Positions 8,968-17,203 of a DNA stretch of 64,000 bases are shown here, one piece after another. Source of the stretch: an uncultured Ruegeria sp. (GTDB taxonomy: Bacteria > Pseudomonadota > Alphaproteobacteria > Rhodobacterales > Rhodobacteraceae); the NCBI RefSeq assembly GCF_947504215.1, contig NZ_CANNGO010000001.1, positions 1 through 64,000 on the forward strand, in the 5' to 3' direction. The position numbers and the translations under genes were made by a program. Below the pieces are notes generated by a model. That model was not told the origin of the DNA and made no database searches. It saw only the letters and a list, made by a program, of their open reading frames with translations. Numbering within the stretch: position 1 is the stretch's first letter; each line of letters begins with the position of its first letter.

Positions 8968-9717
8968 ATGCGGCGTAAGCTGGCGGCTGGAAACTGGAAA
9001 ATGAACGGAACCAGCGCTGCGCTGAGCGAGCTTGAACGGCTTGCGGCCCTTCATCCCTCTCCTTCCCTCGATATCCTGATTTGTCCCCCCGCAACCCTGC
9101 TTCATCGCGCCGCCGCTGCGGTCGAAAATACCGACGTTTCGGTTGGCGGTCAGGATTGTCATGCGGACGCCTCGGGTGCTCATACAGGCGATGTCAGCGC
9201 TGACATGCTGAAGGACGCAGGAGCAAGCGCAGTGATCCTAGGTCATTCCGAACGTCGCGTGGATCACGGCGAACAAAACGAAGATGTGCGCGCAAAAGCA
9301 CGGACAGTTATGGATGCCGGGTTGCAGGCGATCATCTGTGTCGGTGAAAGCCTGGAGCAGCGCGACGCGGCCAATACATTGGACATCATTGGCGGCCAAT
9401 TGTCCGGGTCTGTCCCGGATCAGTCGACAGGTGAGAATCTGGTGGTTGCCTATGAGCCGATCTGGGCCATCGGCACCGGCAAGGTTCCGACACTGGAAGA
9501 GATTGGTGAGGTTCACGATTTCATCCGCGCCCGGTTGGAACGCCGATTTGGCGAAGGCGTCGGTCGATCGGTGCGCCTGCTGTACGGTGGGTCCGTCAAG
9601 CCAGGCAATGCCACCGAAATCTTCGGCGTTTCAAACGTCGATGGTGCTTTGGTAGGCGGCGCGAGCTTAAAGGCCGAAGATTTTTCGGGCATTATTCAGG
9701 CGCTGGAGAGCATCTGA
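8968..9717 (+). CDS. tpiA: Triosephosphate isomerase
   Basis: Interconverts dihydroxyacetone phosphate and glyceraldehyde 3-phosphate in glycolysis and gluconeogenesis. The 249-residue TIM barrel has the N-terminal [11 protein letters not shown] substrate lysine, catalytic histidine in GHSERR, catalytic glutamate in [12 protein letters not shown] and the phosphate loop segment [11 protein letters not shown] use ATG 8968, 7 nt after GAGAGG; an upstream TTG two codons earlier is less likely. It is a single gene convergent with the deaminase gene, with a short AAGGC/GCCTT hairpin (9729-9742) between them. Confidence 0.97.
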   Translation: MRRKLAAGNWKMNGTSAALSELERLAALHPSPSLDILICPPATLLHRAAAAVENTDVSVGGQDCHADASGAHTGDVSADMLKDAGASAVILGHSERRVDHGEQNEDVRAKARTVMDAGLQAIICVGESLEQRDAANTLDIIGGQLSGSVPDQSTGENLVVAYEPIWAIGTGKVPTLEEIGEVHDFIRARLERRFGEGVGRSVRLLYGGSVKPGNATEIFGVSNVDGALVGGASLKAEDFSGIIQALESI

Positions 9718-9740
9718 ACACTACTCAAAAGGCATACGCC

Positions 9741-10187
9741 TTATTCCGCAATGTCTTCAGCCCAAAGCTCGGGCTTTTCTTCGATGAACCGCTTCATCAG
9801 TGCAATGCAATCGGGGTCCTCCGCCAGGATGACCTCGACACCTCGTTCACGCAGGAAGTCTTCGTTACCCCCAAAATTCTGAGTGTCGCCGATAACAACC
9901 CGCGGAATGCCAAACTGAACGATGGTTCCGGAGCACATCATGCAAGGCGACAAAGACGTATAGAGCACGGTGTCCCGATAGGTTCGCTGACGCCCAGCTT
10001 TGCGCAGCGCGTCCATTTCGCCATGCGCAATCGGGTCGCCACGTTGAACGCGTTGGTTGCGCCCTTGTGAGACAACCCGCCCATTTCGGGCCAAAACCGA
10101 TCCGATCGGGCAGCCACCTTCTTCAAACCCCGCCTTAGCTTCGTCAAAGGCGATACGCAGCAAACCAGCGTCGGTTTCGGTAAGCAT
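9741..10187 (-). CDS. Yeast-type cytosine deaminase homologue
   Basis: A 148-residue zinc-dependent deaminase with the HGEMDAL and SPCMMCSGTI motifs (His plus two Cys zinc ligands, catalytic Glu). Beyond these, the tail GIPRVVIGDTQNFGGNEDFL through FIEEKPELWAEDIAE resembles fungal Fcy1 cytosine deaminases more than bacterial CodA (a TIM barrel) or TadA. The start MLTETDAG matches the Fcy1 N-terminus; the open frame extends 20 codons upstream through a hairpin. It follows the guanidine-riboswitch-controlled sugE by 76 nt on the same strand and could be cotranscribed. The true substrate could be cytosine, guanine or another amidine-like base. Confidence 0.82.
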   Translation of the reverse strand: MLTETDAGLLRIAFDEAKAGFEEGGCPIGSVLARNGRVVSQGRNQRVQRGDPIAHGEMDALRKAGRQRTYRDTVLYTSLSPCMMCSGTIVQFGIPRVVIGDTQNFGGNEDFLRERGVEVILAEDPDCIALMKRFIEEKPELWAEDIAE

Positions 10188-10215
10188 GTCGGAGGTTCCT
10201 TGTTCGATCCCTGCG

Positions 10216-10259
10216 ATCATCCTGCCGAAGGCGCCAGAATGCGTCAACGGCAGGATGAT
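10216..10259 (-). repeat. 12-bp perfect inverted repeat between sugE and deaminase gene
   Basis: ATCATCCTGCCG (10216-10227) and CGGCAGGATGAT (10248-10259) form a 12-bp stem with a 20-nt loop in the sugE-deaminase intergenic RNA. There is no U-tract on the minus strand, so it is not a standard terminator. It may be a processing or stabilising hairpin. Confidence 0.6.
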
Positions 10260-10263
10260 TCAG

Positions 10264-10575
10264 TTAGGATATCTTCATGACAACAAGACCTGAGACAATC
10301 AAAACCGCAGCCAGGATGCGAATTGGCGTTATGGCCTCACCCAAAAACATGATGCCAACCATAAACGCACCAACGGCGCCGATGCCGGTCCAGATGACAT
10401 AAGCTGTGCCAAGCGGCAAAGTGCGCATCGCCAGCGCCAGCAGGCCAAATGATCCGATCATCGACACACCCATGATTGCTGTAGGCCACAAACGCGTAAA
10501 CCCGGCTGATTGCTTCATGGCAACCGCCCAAACGATTTCCAGCAAGCCGGCGAACAAAAGAAAAATCCAGGACAT
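10264..10575 (-). CDS. sugE: SugE/Gdx guanidinium exporter (SMR family)
   Basis: A 103-residue small multidrug resistance protein with four membrane helices and the central glutamate at residue 13 (LLEIVWAVAMKQSAGFTRLW). The GFTRL and PLGTAYVIWTGIGAVGAF signatures place it in the SugE/Gdx branch, which exports guanidinium in exchange for protons, and not the EmrE polyspecific branch. A guanidine-II riboswitch lies directly upstream, strongly supporting this substrate. A GAGGT Shine-Dalgarno sits just downstream of the second riboswitch hairpin. The deaminase homologue follows on the same strand. Confidence 0.94.
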   Translation of the reverse strand: MSWIFLLFAGLLEIVWAVAMKQSAGFTRLWPTAIMGVSMIGSFGLLALAMRTLPLGTAYVIWTGIGAVGAFMVGIMFLGEAITPIRILAAVLIVSGLVVMKIS

Positions 10576-10592
10576 AAGAACACCTCAGAACA

Positions 10593-10640
10593 GGTCGGGT
10601 CGTCCCGACTGATTTCCCGGTTTGGGGAGGTCGTCCTCTG
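10593..10640 (-). promoter_or_regulatory. Guanidine-II (mini-ykkC) riboswitch
   Basis: On the minus strand two hairpins carry ACGA tetraloops: GAGG-ACGA-CCTC (10638-10627) and GTCGGG-ACGA-CCCGAC (10609-10594), separated by about 17 nt. Paired stems with ACGR loops define the guanidine-II class. The second hairpin lies just upstream of the GAGGT ribosome-binding site of sugE, consistent with translational control: guanidine would stabilise the hairpins and free the site. Downstream sugE/gdx is the canonical target. Confidence 0.9.
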
Positions 10641-10683
10641 ACTGTTAGATAATATCTGAAAATACCGGTTCAAGACACAAGAA

Positions 10684-10709
10684 GACCGGGCGGTTTCAGA
10701 CGCCCGGTC
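10684..10709 (-). terminator. Terminator after dctM
   Basis: GACCGGGCG and CGCCCGGTC form a perfect 9-bp stem with an 8-nt loop, followed on the minus strand by TTCTTGTG. It lies 21 nt past the dctM stop and separates the TRAP operon from sugE. Confidence 0.75.
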
Positions 10710-10729
10710 GATTGCTAAGCACGTACCGG

Positions 10730-12106
10730 CTAGTTGGTTATGATTTCGGGCCCCATGAAGGTGTTCGGCAGGAATGTCGAAATCCAAGGTATGTATGTCA
10801 CCATGATTAGGAAAACGAACAACACGGCCAGAAACGGCAGTGCCGCTCTCACAACACTCATCATCGGCATTCCAGCGACGCCTGATGTGACAAACAGGTT
10901 CAACCCGACCGGAGGCGTGATCATCCCGATCTCCATGTTTACCACCATGATGATACCGAGATGGATTGGATCAATCCCCAGTTCGATAGCTATCGGAAAG
11001 ACCAGTGGTGCAACAATCACCAACAGGCCCGAAGGTTCCATGAACTGACCCCCGATTAGCAGGATCACATTGACCACAATCAGGAAAGTGACAGGCCCAA
11101 GACCCGCAGACAACATGGCACTGGCGATATGCTGCGGGACCTGTTCATCTGTCAAAACATGCTTGAGGATCAGCGCGTTGGCGATGACGAACAACAAGGT
11201 TACTGTCAGCTTACCCGCCTCAAACAAAGTGTGCTTTGTATCCGGATGGAACAGCGCTGTTGCCAAAGCATAAGGCTTGGACAGCAGGGATCGGTTTGGC
11301 GTTCCGTCTTCGGTGCTCAGCGGGCCCATGTCCTTGTAGACGAAGCTTGCAATGAAGAAGGCATAAACCGCGGCCACCGCAGCAGCTTCGGTCGGCGTGA
11401 AGATACCGCCATAGATCCCGCCCAGAATGATCACGATCAGAAACAGGCCCCAACCGGCCTCGCGGGCCGAAACGAAAATCTCGCCCCACCCTTTCCAGTC
11501 GCCCTTGGGCAGGTTTTTAACCTTGGCCATGACGTAGATTGTGATCATCAGCATCAACCCGGCCAAAAGACCCGGAATCACGCCAGCCAGAAACATGCGA
11601 CCGACCGAGACTTCGACAGCCGCCGCGTAAACAACCATCACGATTGAAGGCGGGATTAGGATGCCCAAAGTGCCCGCGTTACAGATCACACCAGCCGCGA
11701 ATTCCTTGGAATACCCCACCTGCCGCATGCCCGCGATAACGATGGACCCGATGGCCACAACAGTCGCCGGAGAAGAGCCAGACAAAGCAGCAAACAGCAT
11801 GCACGCAAATACACCCGCAATCGCCAACCCTCCGGGCAAATGCCCGACGCAAGCGATCGAAAAGCGGATAATCCGCCGCGCCACGCCGCCCGTAGTCATG
11901 AAGGACGACGCCAGAATGAAGAACGGGATCGCAAGCAAGGTAAAGTGGCCTTCGAACGCCTCAAAAAGCGTACCTGCGACCGAAGCCAGCGAACTGTCGG
12001 AATAAATCAGCAGGAACAGGGTCGAGCTGAGGCCCAATGCGACCGCAATCGGAACACCAATTAGCAGCAGACCGATGACCATCGAGAAAAGAAGAACAAC
12101 ATCCAT
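10730..12106 (-). CDS. dctM: TRAP transporter large permease DctM
   Basis: The 458-residue product is very hydrophobic with about 12 membrane helices and DctM signatures (GLSSTLFLLIYSD; ALSGSSPATVVAIGSIVI; PPSIVMVVYA; GMITPPVGLNLFV). It forms the Na+-coupled transport channel with DctQ, fed by the periplasmic DctP. It is somewhat longer than typical (about 425-430) owing to a hydrophilic insert around residues 260-285 (DMGPLSTEDGTPNRSLL). Its start overlaps the dctQ stop by one base (TGATG). Confidence 0.95.
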   Translation of the reverse strand: MDVVLLFSMVIGLLLIGVPIAVALGLSSTLFLLIYSDSSLASVAGTLFEAFEGHFTLLAIPFFILASSFMTTGGVARRIIRFSIACVGHLPGGLAIAGVFACMLFAALSGSSPATVVAIGSIVIAGMRQVGYSKEFAAGVICNAGTLGILIPPSIVMVVYAAAVEVSVGRMFLAGVIPGLLAGLMLMITIYVMAKVKNLPKGDWKGWGEIFVSAREAGWGLFLIVIILGGIYGGIFTPTEAAAVAAVYAFFIASFVYKDMGPLSTEDGTPNRSLLSKPYALATALFHPDTKHTLFEAGKLTVTLLFVIANALILKHVLTDEQVPQHIASAMLSAGLGPVTFLIVVNVILLIGGQFMEPSGLLVIVAPLVFPIAIELGIDPIHLGIIMVVNMEIGMITPPVGLNLFVTSGVAGMPMMSVVRAALPFLAVLFVFLIMVTYIPWISTFLPNTFMGPEIITN

Positions 12107-12783
12107 CAGTCGTGTTCTCCCCGCTGGGCCCGAACTTCTTCGATCTCGTCCTCAACCTCGTGGCTGGCAACCAGGCGGTCGGTTTCGCCGCGCCAAATCT
12201 GCATTGCGACTTGAATAAAACGAATGACCAGCAAAAGCATCGACAGTGGAAGAATGAAGTAAGGCACAACCTTTGGCAGCTTTTCGTAGTATTCGCCGTA
12301 GTTGATCATCTCTTCCAGAAAACGCAGCGGTGCGATCATTGGGATGTCATCAACTTCATAAAAGCTTTGACTGCGGGCATCGAGATTGAACCCGGTCGGG
12401 AACCATCGCCCCGAGGTGGGCGGCAGATCCGCAAAGACGGCCCAGTAATCATAGGCGCCCTTCAGCATCAGCAGTGAAAACGCCAGACAGCACGCGACGG
12501 AAACCAGTGCAAGGATCCGCCTTGGCGCAGGTGCCAGCATGTTCAGGATCGCATCCACACCCAGATGGGCATGTTTTTTCACCGCATATGACGCACCCAG
12601 AAGAACCAGCCAACCGAATGCAAAAACGGTCAGCTCCAGCGCCCATAGGATGTTGGAATTAAAAACAAACCGCGCAATTACGTTGGCGAAGGTTATGGCC
12701 GTCATCAGGCCTAGCAACAACGCAATCAGGGTTTCTTCGATATGGTCGACCAGCCCGCCTTGGCCGGATTTCGCACCAGACAT
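12106..12783 (-). CDS. dctQ: TRAP transporter small permease DctQ
   Basis: A 225-residue protein with four predicted membrane helices, including LELTVFAFGWLVLLGASYAV with the DctQ-type segment AHLGVDAIL. It is longer than most DctQ proteins because of a loop around residues 115-150 (PPTSGRWFPTGFNLDAR). It pairs with DctM in the inner membrane. It follows dctP by 114 nt containing a strong hairpin, and is translationally coupled to dctM. Confidence 0.92.
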   Translation of the reverse strand: MSGAKSGQGGLVDHIEETLIALLLGLMTAITFANVIARFVFNSNILWALELTVFAFGWLVLLGASYAVKKHAHLGVDAILNMLAPAPRRILALVSVACCLAFSLLMLKGAYDYWAVFADLPPTSGRWFPTGFNLDARSQSFYEVDDIPMIAPLRFLEEMINYGEYYEKLPKVVPYFILPLSMLLLVIRFIQVAMQIWRGETDRLVASHEVEDEIEEVRAQRGEHD

Positions 12784-12816
12784 CTCTCTGTCCCCGCATT
12801 TTTTGTGATGAGAGTT

Positions 12817-12844
12817 AAAAATGGCGGGCCTAATCCGGCCCGCC
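12817..12844 (-). terminator. Attenuating hairpin between dctP and dctQ
   Basis: GGCGGGCC-GGATTA-GGCCCGCC followed by ATTTTTAAC on the minus strand. Placed between the binding-protein gene and permease genes, it likely acts as a partial terminator or 3' stabiliser so that DctP is made in excess over DctQM. Confidence 0.75.
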
Positions 12845-12897
12845 CGACCTATGCGCCCATAACTCCCCAGTCCCCGGACGCGCGGTCTGTTCTGGGA

Positions 12898-13899
12898 TCA
12901 GAACCCGGCGTTGATAGCTTGGGCCGCATCGATCTTGTCCTGACCGACGTCACCAGAGAACTGGTCCCAAACAGGCTTCATGGCATCAACCCATGCCTGA
13001 CGCTGTTCCGGGTTCAGATCACGAATGATACCACCCGCATCGGTGATCGACGCTTTTGCGGCTTCGTTTACCGAGAATGCCTCTTTATTGCGGGTTTCAG
13101 TCACTTCGCTCAGGATCGTCAGGAACTGATCACGCACTTCCGGATCAAGGCTGTCCAGCCAGTCGACCGAGGTCACAACCAGATAGTCGATGATACCGTG
13201 GTTGGTTTCCGTGATGCCATCCTGCACCTCAAAGAACTTCTTCCCGTAGATGTTCGACCAGGTGTTTTCTTGGCCGTCTACAACACCCTGTTGCAGGGCA
13301 CCGTATACTTCCGAGAACGCCATTTTCTGTGGGCTTCCCCCGATGGCTTCCATCTGAGCGACCAGAACGTCCGACGATTGAACACGGAACTTCAGGCCTT
13401 CCGCATCAGACGGATCCATCAGCGGCTTGTTCGCTGACATCTGCTTCATACCATTGTGCCAGAAGGCCAGCCCCTGAAGGCCGCGGCGCTGCATGCTGTC
13501 TTTCAGGGCTTGACCGTCATCCGACGCCTGGAACGCGTCGACCGCATCAATGTTCTTAAACATGAATGGCAAATCGAAAAGGCGGAACTGCTTGGTGAAC
13601 TTTTCGAACTTTGACAGCGAAGGGGCAGCAAGCTGTACGTCGCCTTGCAGCATCGCCTCGAGCACTTTGTCATCGTTGTACAGTGTGGAGTTCGGATAGA
13701 CCTCCACACACATCACGCCGTTCATCTCGTCGTTGACGCGCTGTTCCAGCAAGGACGCAGCGATGCCCTTAGGGTGTTTGTCGGTGTTCGTCACATGTGC
13801 GAACTTCACGACGATCTCGCCATCGTCGCAGGCTGCTATGCCGGCGGTCGCGGTCACAGTCAACACCAGCGCGGTTGCGGCTGTTGTCAGGATTTTCAT
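12898..13899 (-). CDS. dctP: TRAP transporter solute-binding protein DctP
   Basis: A 333-residue periplasmic binding protein with a signal peptide (MKILTTAATALVLTVTATAG) and DctP family segments: VKFAHVTNTDKHPKG, FRLFDLPFMF, the substrate-contacting arginine region GLKFRVQSSDV and GALQQGVVDGQEN. C4-dicarboxylates (malate, succinate, fumarate) are the likely ligands, inferred from family similarity and the neighbouring dctBD pair. The ATG at 13899 has AGGA 10 nt upstream and gives the signal peptide; an ATG 36 nt earlier does not. DctD-type operators lie about 190-240 nt upstream. Confidence 0.95.
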   Translation of the reverse strand: MKILTTAATALVLTVTATAGIAACDDGEIVVKFAHVTNTDKHPKGIAASLLEQRVNDEMNGVMCVEVYPNSTLYNDDKVLEAMLQGDVQLAAPSLSKFEKFTKQFRLFDLPFMFKNIDAVDAFQASDDGQALKDSMQRRGLQGLAFWHNGMKQMSANKPLMDPSDAEGLKFRVQSSDVLVAQMEAIGGSPQKMAFSEVYGALQQGVVDGQENTWSNIYGKKFFEVQDGITETNHGIIDYLVVTSVDWLDSLDPEVRDQFLTILSEVTETRNKEAFSVNEAAKASITDAGGIIRDLNPEQRQAWVDAMKPVWDQFSGDVGQDKIDAAQAINAGF

Positions 13900-14025
13900 C
13901 TGTTTTTCCTCCCAGACTTCTTTGAACCTTCCCATTGGCGCTTAGTCAGCACCAGACGGCGGAAGTGAAGCGAATCAAACCCGACCGCACAACGGTTCGA
14001 TCTACCGAACTAGTACGTCGCTTTT

Positions 14026-14054
14026 TTATATATAAATCATAACGTTATAAGCAA
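14026..14054 (-). promoter_or_regulatory. Sigma-70-like promoter of dctPQM
   Basis: On the minus strand TTGCTT (14054-14049) is followed after 16-17 nt by TATATA/ATATAA near 14032-14026. The paired palindromes at 14090-14137 would lie about 70-115 nt upstream of the start point, a workable activator position. No convincing -24/-12 sigma-54 element was found nearby. Confidence 0.5.
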
Positions 14055-14089
14055 TTTTGCAATCGATCGCTTCGTTGACCGCTAACAGA

Positions 14090-14137
14090 GTGCGGAAAAC
14101 CGCACACGCCAGAGCAGGTTTGTGCGGATTTCCGCAC
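14090..14137 (-). promoter_or_regulatory. Two tandem DctD-type operator palindromes
   Basis: GTGCGGAAAACCGCAC (14090-14105) and GTGCGGATTTCCGCAC (14122-14137) are near-identical 16-bp palindromes, centre to centre 32 bp, i.e. three helical turns on the same DNA face. They lie between dctD and dctP and resemble the rhizobial DctD upstream activating sites. The probable ligand is the adjacent DctD-like regulator. Confidence 0.75.
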
Positions 14138-14196
14138 TCCTAACGAATCGCTTAGGCGAATCGCTGCGCAATAAATCTGCTGCAGCCACAGTCCGT

Positions 14197-15423
14197 TTAC
14201 CTACGATAATCTTCTGGTCGAATCTGATAACGGGCCAGCTTGTCGTAAAACGTCTTGCGAGGAAGCTTGAGTGCCTTGGCCGCATCTGAGGCTTTACCAT
14301 TATGTCGGCCCAGTGCCGCGATCAGCAAAGACCTCTCGACCTGCGCCATTTGCTCGCTCAACCCAAGGTCCCCGGCCTTTGCCACTTCTTCCGGCATACC
14401 AAGAACAAACCGCATCGCCGCTGACATCAGGGATCGCGCGTTGCCCGGCCAATCGCTGGCCATAAGGGCAGCCAGATGCTCGGATGTGATTTCAGGCTCA
14501 GCGATCCCCGCCTGTTCAGCAGCTTGTGACACATAGTGACGGAAGATGACCGGAATGTCCTCAGGACGTTCGGCAAGCGAAGGGATCAAAATGCGCATCA
14601 CGTCCAGTCGGTAGAAAAGGTCTGCGTTGAACTGCCCCTCGGACGCCAGGGCCGACAAATCCGCCGTCGTCCCCGCGATGATCCGCGCATCAGTGCCCCG
14701 CTCGACCAACTCGAGCGCGGTGTATTGCGTGGCCTGCGGCATTGCCGAGACTTCATCGAGAAACAAGGACCCACCACTCGCGTCCTCACAGGCAAGGGCC
14801 AGATCTTCCGGGCTGAGACCCGAGGCCTGGCGTTTGACGAAAGGCCCCTGCCCAACAGCTGACATCAGGTGAACCACTTCGGCGACTTTGGATATCCCAC
14901 TTCCGGGCGGGCCGTTGACCAGAACCTCGGCGCCGGTCAGAGCGACATTGCGTACCCGATCACGTAACGCTTCTGCTTGATCGGACAGCCCAAACAATAA
15001 GCGCGCCGCAGGGTCGCCGCGTTCAAGTTCGGATTTAATCACGCGTTGTTCGATAACATGTCTGCGGGCGGTGAATGCCCTCTCTAACACAGCCAACAAG
15101 TCAGATGCGGCGCAAGGTTTTTCCAGAAAATCAAACGCCCCCTGCCCCATGGCCTGAACGGCCATTGGAATATCGCCTTCTCCGGTCAAAAGGATAACTG
15201 GAAGATCCGGGTCGATGTCACGGGCGTATGACAATAGATGGAACCCGTCCCGCCCGGGCATTCGAATGTCCGAAACAATTACTCCGGGAAAGTCGGCACG
15301 GATGTGATCCTTGGCGGCGACAAAAGACCCGGCGGCGACAGGAGCGTAATCCGCCAGCTCTAGCGTCTGTGACAAAGCCTCACGTACAGCAGCATCATCA
15401 TCAACCAACAAGACCTTCCGCAT
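14197..15423 (-). CDS. dctD: DctD-like response regulator lacking GAFTGA and Walker A lysine
   Basis: A 408-residue NtrC-type regulator: receiver domain with phospho-acceptor Asp52 (VIVSDIRMPG) and Lys102, an AAA+ region, and a C-terminal Fis-type helix-turn-helix (GKASDAAKALKLPRKTFYDKL). The AAA+ part is abnormal. Walker A reads GPPGSGIS at 171-178 with Ile177 where lysine is invariant. The segment between PFV and ASGGSLFLDE is about 10 residues short and has no GAFTGA loop, the sigma-54 contact. Walker B is kept. It overlaps dctB by one base and probably binds the palindromes upstream of dctP. It likely acts with sigma-70, as Rhodobacter capsulatus NtrC does. Confidence 0.9.
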   Translation of the reverse strand: MRKVLLVDDDAAVREALSQTLELADYAPVAAGSFVAAKDHIRADFPGVIVSDIRMPGRDGFHLLSYARDIDPDLPVILLTGEGDIPMAVQAMGQGAFDFLEKPCAASDLLAVLERAFTARRHVIEQRVIKSELERGDPAARLLFGLSDQAEALRDRVRNVALTGAEVLVNGPPGSGISKVAEVVHLMSAVGQGPFVKRQASGLSPEDLALACEDASGGSLFLDEVSAMPQATQYTALELVERGTDARIIAGTTADLSALASEGQFNADLFYRLDVMRILIPSLAERPEDIPVIFRHYVSQAAEQAGIAEPEITSEHLAALMASDWPGNARSLMSAAMRFVLGMPEEVAKAGDLGLSEQMAQVERSLLIAALGRHNGKASDAAKALKLPRKTFYDKLARYQIRPEDYRR

Positions 15424-17156
15424 TATGCAGCATCTTCCTTCTCAAAAGGGTCCAGTTCCACCGTGAACTCGGCCCCGTCTGCGGTATTTGAACCACGAAT
15501 ATCGCCCCCAAAGCTTTGAACCAGACCGTAAGAGATTGACAGGCCCAGCCCCATCCCATCCGAAGAACCAACGCTTTTGGTCGTATAAAACGGCTCGAAC
15601 ACGCGATCCGGGTCGGCGATTCCGGGGCCAGTGTCGCGCACCGAGACGCGCAGCCGCGTTTGCCCGGACAAAGCGATCGTGACCTGTCTGCGCGAGCGAT
15701 CCTCCATGGCATCCAACGCGTTGTTGATCAGGTTAACGAACACCTGCACCAGACGCACTTCGCCCCCCCAGACATAGACCGGATTGGCGGGCGGGTCCCA
15801 ATCCAATGACGCGCCTTCCTCGCGCATGCGCGCTTCGGTCAGTTCAACGGCGGTATTGAGGATATGCACCAGATCGACCCGTCCCGCAGGCTCACTTTCG
15901 TTTCGGGCGAAAGCGCGCAGGTTCTTGATAATCCGCGCCATGCGCGACGCCATTTCTGAAATGCGCCCCAAATTCTCGCCGGCTTTCTCGCCTTGGCCAC
16001 GGGTCATAAAGGCCGTTCCATTGTCGGCAAACTGCCTGATTGCCATTAGGGGTTGGTTAAGCTCATGACTGATACCAGCAGACATTTGTCCCAGAGCGCT
16101 TAGTTTGCCGGCCTGAACCAAATCAGCTTGCGCTTGTTTCAGCGCCGCTTCGGCCTCTTGCCGTTCCGCCACCTCGCGTCGCAGGGCACTGTTAGCAACC
16201 GTCAAATCCCGCGTGCGCTTGGCGACACGGCTTTCGAGAACGGTATTCGCCTCGGCCAAGGTGCGCCGCCGCTCGGTCGCCAGAAAAAGCAACGCTCCAA
16301 AGGCCAGGCAAATCGCGGCAACCGTAGCCGCCTGCAATCCCGCCAGTCGCCGCGCCGGAGCAACATCCACCAGAACCTCGGCCGTCATGCCGATCACCGG
16401 CAGATCAAGCGTATGATGCAGCGCGTGGCGCGGAAGGTATCGACCCCAGTTCAGCGTCCACAGCTCATATCCTCCGACCCAGGATGAGGCGAATTCAACC
16501 GCCTGATCATCAGGTGGCATCAGCCCCGGTTGTCCGCCAGCGCGACGCCAGAACAGAAGATCAGACCGGTTTGAGATAAAGACTACACCATCCGTATCGA
16601 CAAAAAAGATCGCTTCGGTACTGCCGCGCCAGGTCTGCTCAACATCTTGCACATCAGCGACGACCATCAACGCCCCTTCTACCTGCCCTTCGGGACCAAA
16701 GGTCGGGGCCGCGTAGGTATAAATGCGTGCTCCGCTGAGGGGCTGAACACCGCGCGCGCTGCCCATTGCGCCTTGCAAAGCACGCTCAAACGCCGGATGC
16801 CCGGCCATACTGCGCTGAGCCACCGGTTGGGCCGAGGCCAGAATCTGGCCGTTCAGGTCCAGATACATCATGTTCACGGCAGCTGTTTTGTCAGCCACAT
16901 CCAGAAGCACTTTTTCTGCGTCTTGACGCTGTTGGGGTGTTTCTATGCCGCGCAGGGTGGGATGGTTCGCCATCAGCACCGCAAGTTCCTGGTACACTTG
17001 CATCTGAGTGCTCAGCCGGTCCGCCGCCAGCTCAAGATCAGCCTCGGCCTTTTCACTCAATTGCGACACAGCCTGCCGGTAGCCATAGGACCAAACCGCC
17101 GCTGACAACAGCCCGACGGCAAACAGGAAACCGACAATGACCCAAATCCTTTGCAT
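15423..17156 (-). CDS. dctB: DctB-like sensor histidine kinase
   Basis: A 577-residue membrane sensor: N-terminal helix (VIVGFLFAVGLLSAAVWSYG), a periplasmic domain of about 240 residues of DctB/Cache type, a second helix (VAAICLAFGALLFLA), a coiled coil, then the HisKA domain with phospho-histidine in GISHELNQPLMAI and the HATPase domain (NLINNALDAM; DTGPGI; GMGLGLSISYGL). It should sense external C4-dicarboxylates and phosphorylate DctD. The ATG at 17156 places the membrane helix at the N-terminus; a 12-codon upstream extension would run towards the divergent P450 gene. It overlaps dctD by one base. Confidence 0.93.
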   Translation of the reverse strand: MQRIWVIVGFLFAVGLLSAAVWSYGYRQAVSQLSEKAEADLELAADRLSTQMQVYQELAVLMANHPTLRGIETPQQRQDAEKVLLDVADKTAAVNMMYLDLNGQILASAQPVAQRSMAGHPAFERALQGAMGSARGVQPLSGARIYTYAAPTFGPEGQVEGALMVVADVQDVEQTWRGSTEAIFFVDTDGVVFISNRSDLLFWRRAGGQPGLMPPDDQAVEFASSWVGGYELWTLNWGRYLPRHALHHTLDLPVIGMTAEVLVDVAPARRLAGLQAATVAAICLAFGALLFLATERRRTLAEANTVLESRVAKRTRDLTVANSALRREVAERQEAEAALKQAQADLVQAGKLSALGQMSAGISHELNQPLMAIRQFADNGTAFMTRGQGEKAGENLGRISEMASRMARIIKNLRAFARNESEPAGRVDLVHILNTAVELTEARMREEGASLDWDPPANPVYVWGGEVRLVQVFVNLINNALDAMEDRSRRQVTIALSGQTRLRVSVRDTGPGIADPDRVFEPFYTTKSVGSSDGMGLGLSISYGLVQSFGGDIRGSNTADGAEFTVELDPFEKEDAA

Positions 17157-17203
17157 GACATAGGGTCTTGCATTCACAGCGACGCATGGCAAGTCTGCGC
17201 CGC

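Noticed and set aside
9729..9742. AAGGC-ATAC-GCCTT hairpin between tpiA and the deaminase gene
   Set aside because: The stem is only 5 bp and has no proper U-tract; too weak to list as a terminator feature.
13939..13954. Weak GG-N10-GC element (TGGTGCTGACTAAGCG) upstream of dctP, possible sigma-54 promoter
   Set aside because: It matches the -24/-12 consensus poorly, and the adjacent DctD lacks the sigma-54 contact loop; the sigma-70-like element at 14026-14054 is better placed.
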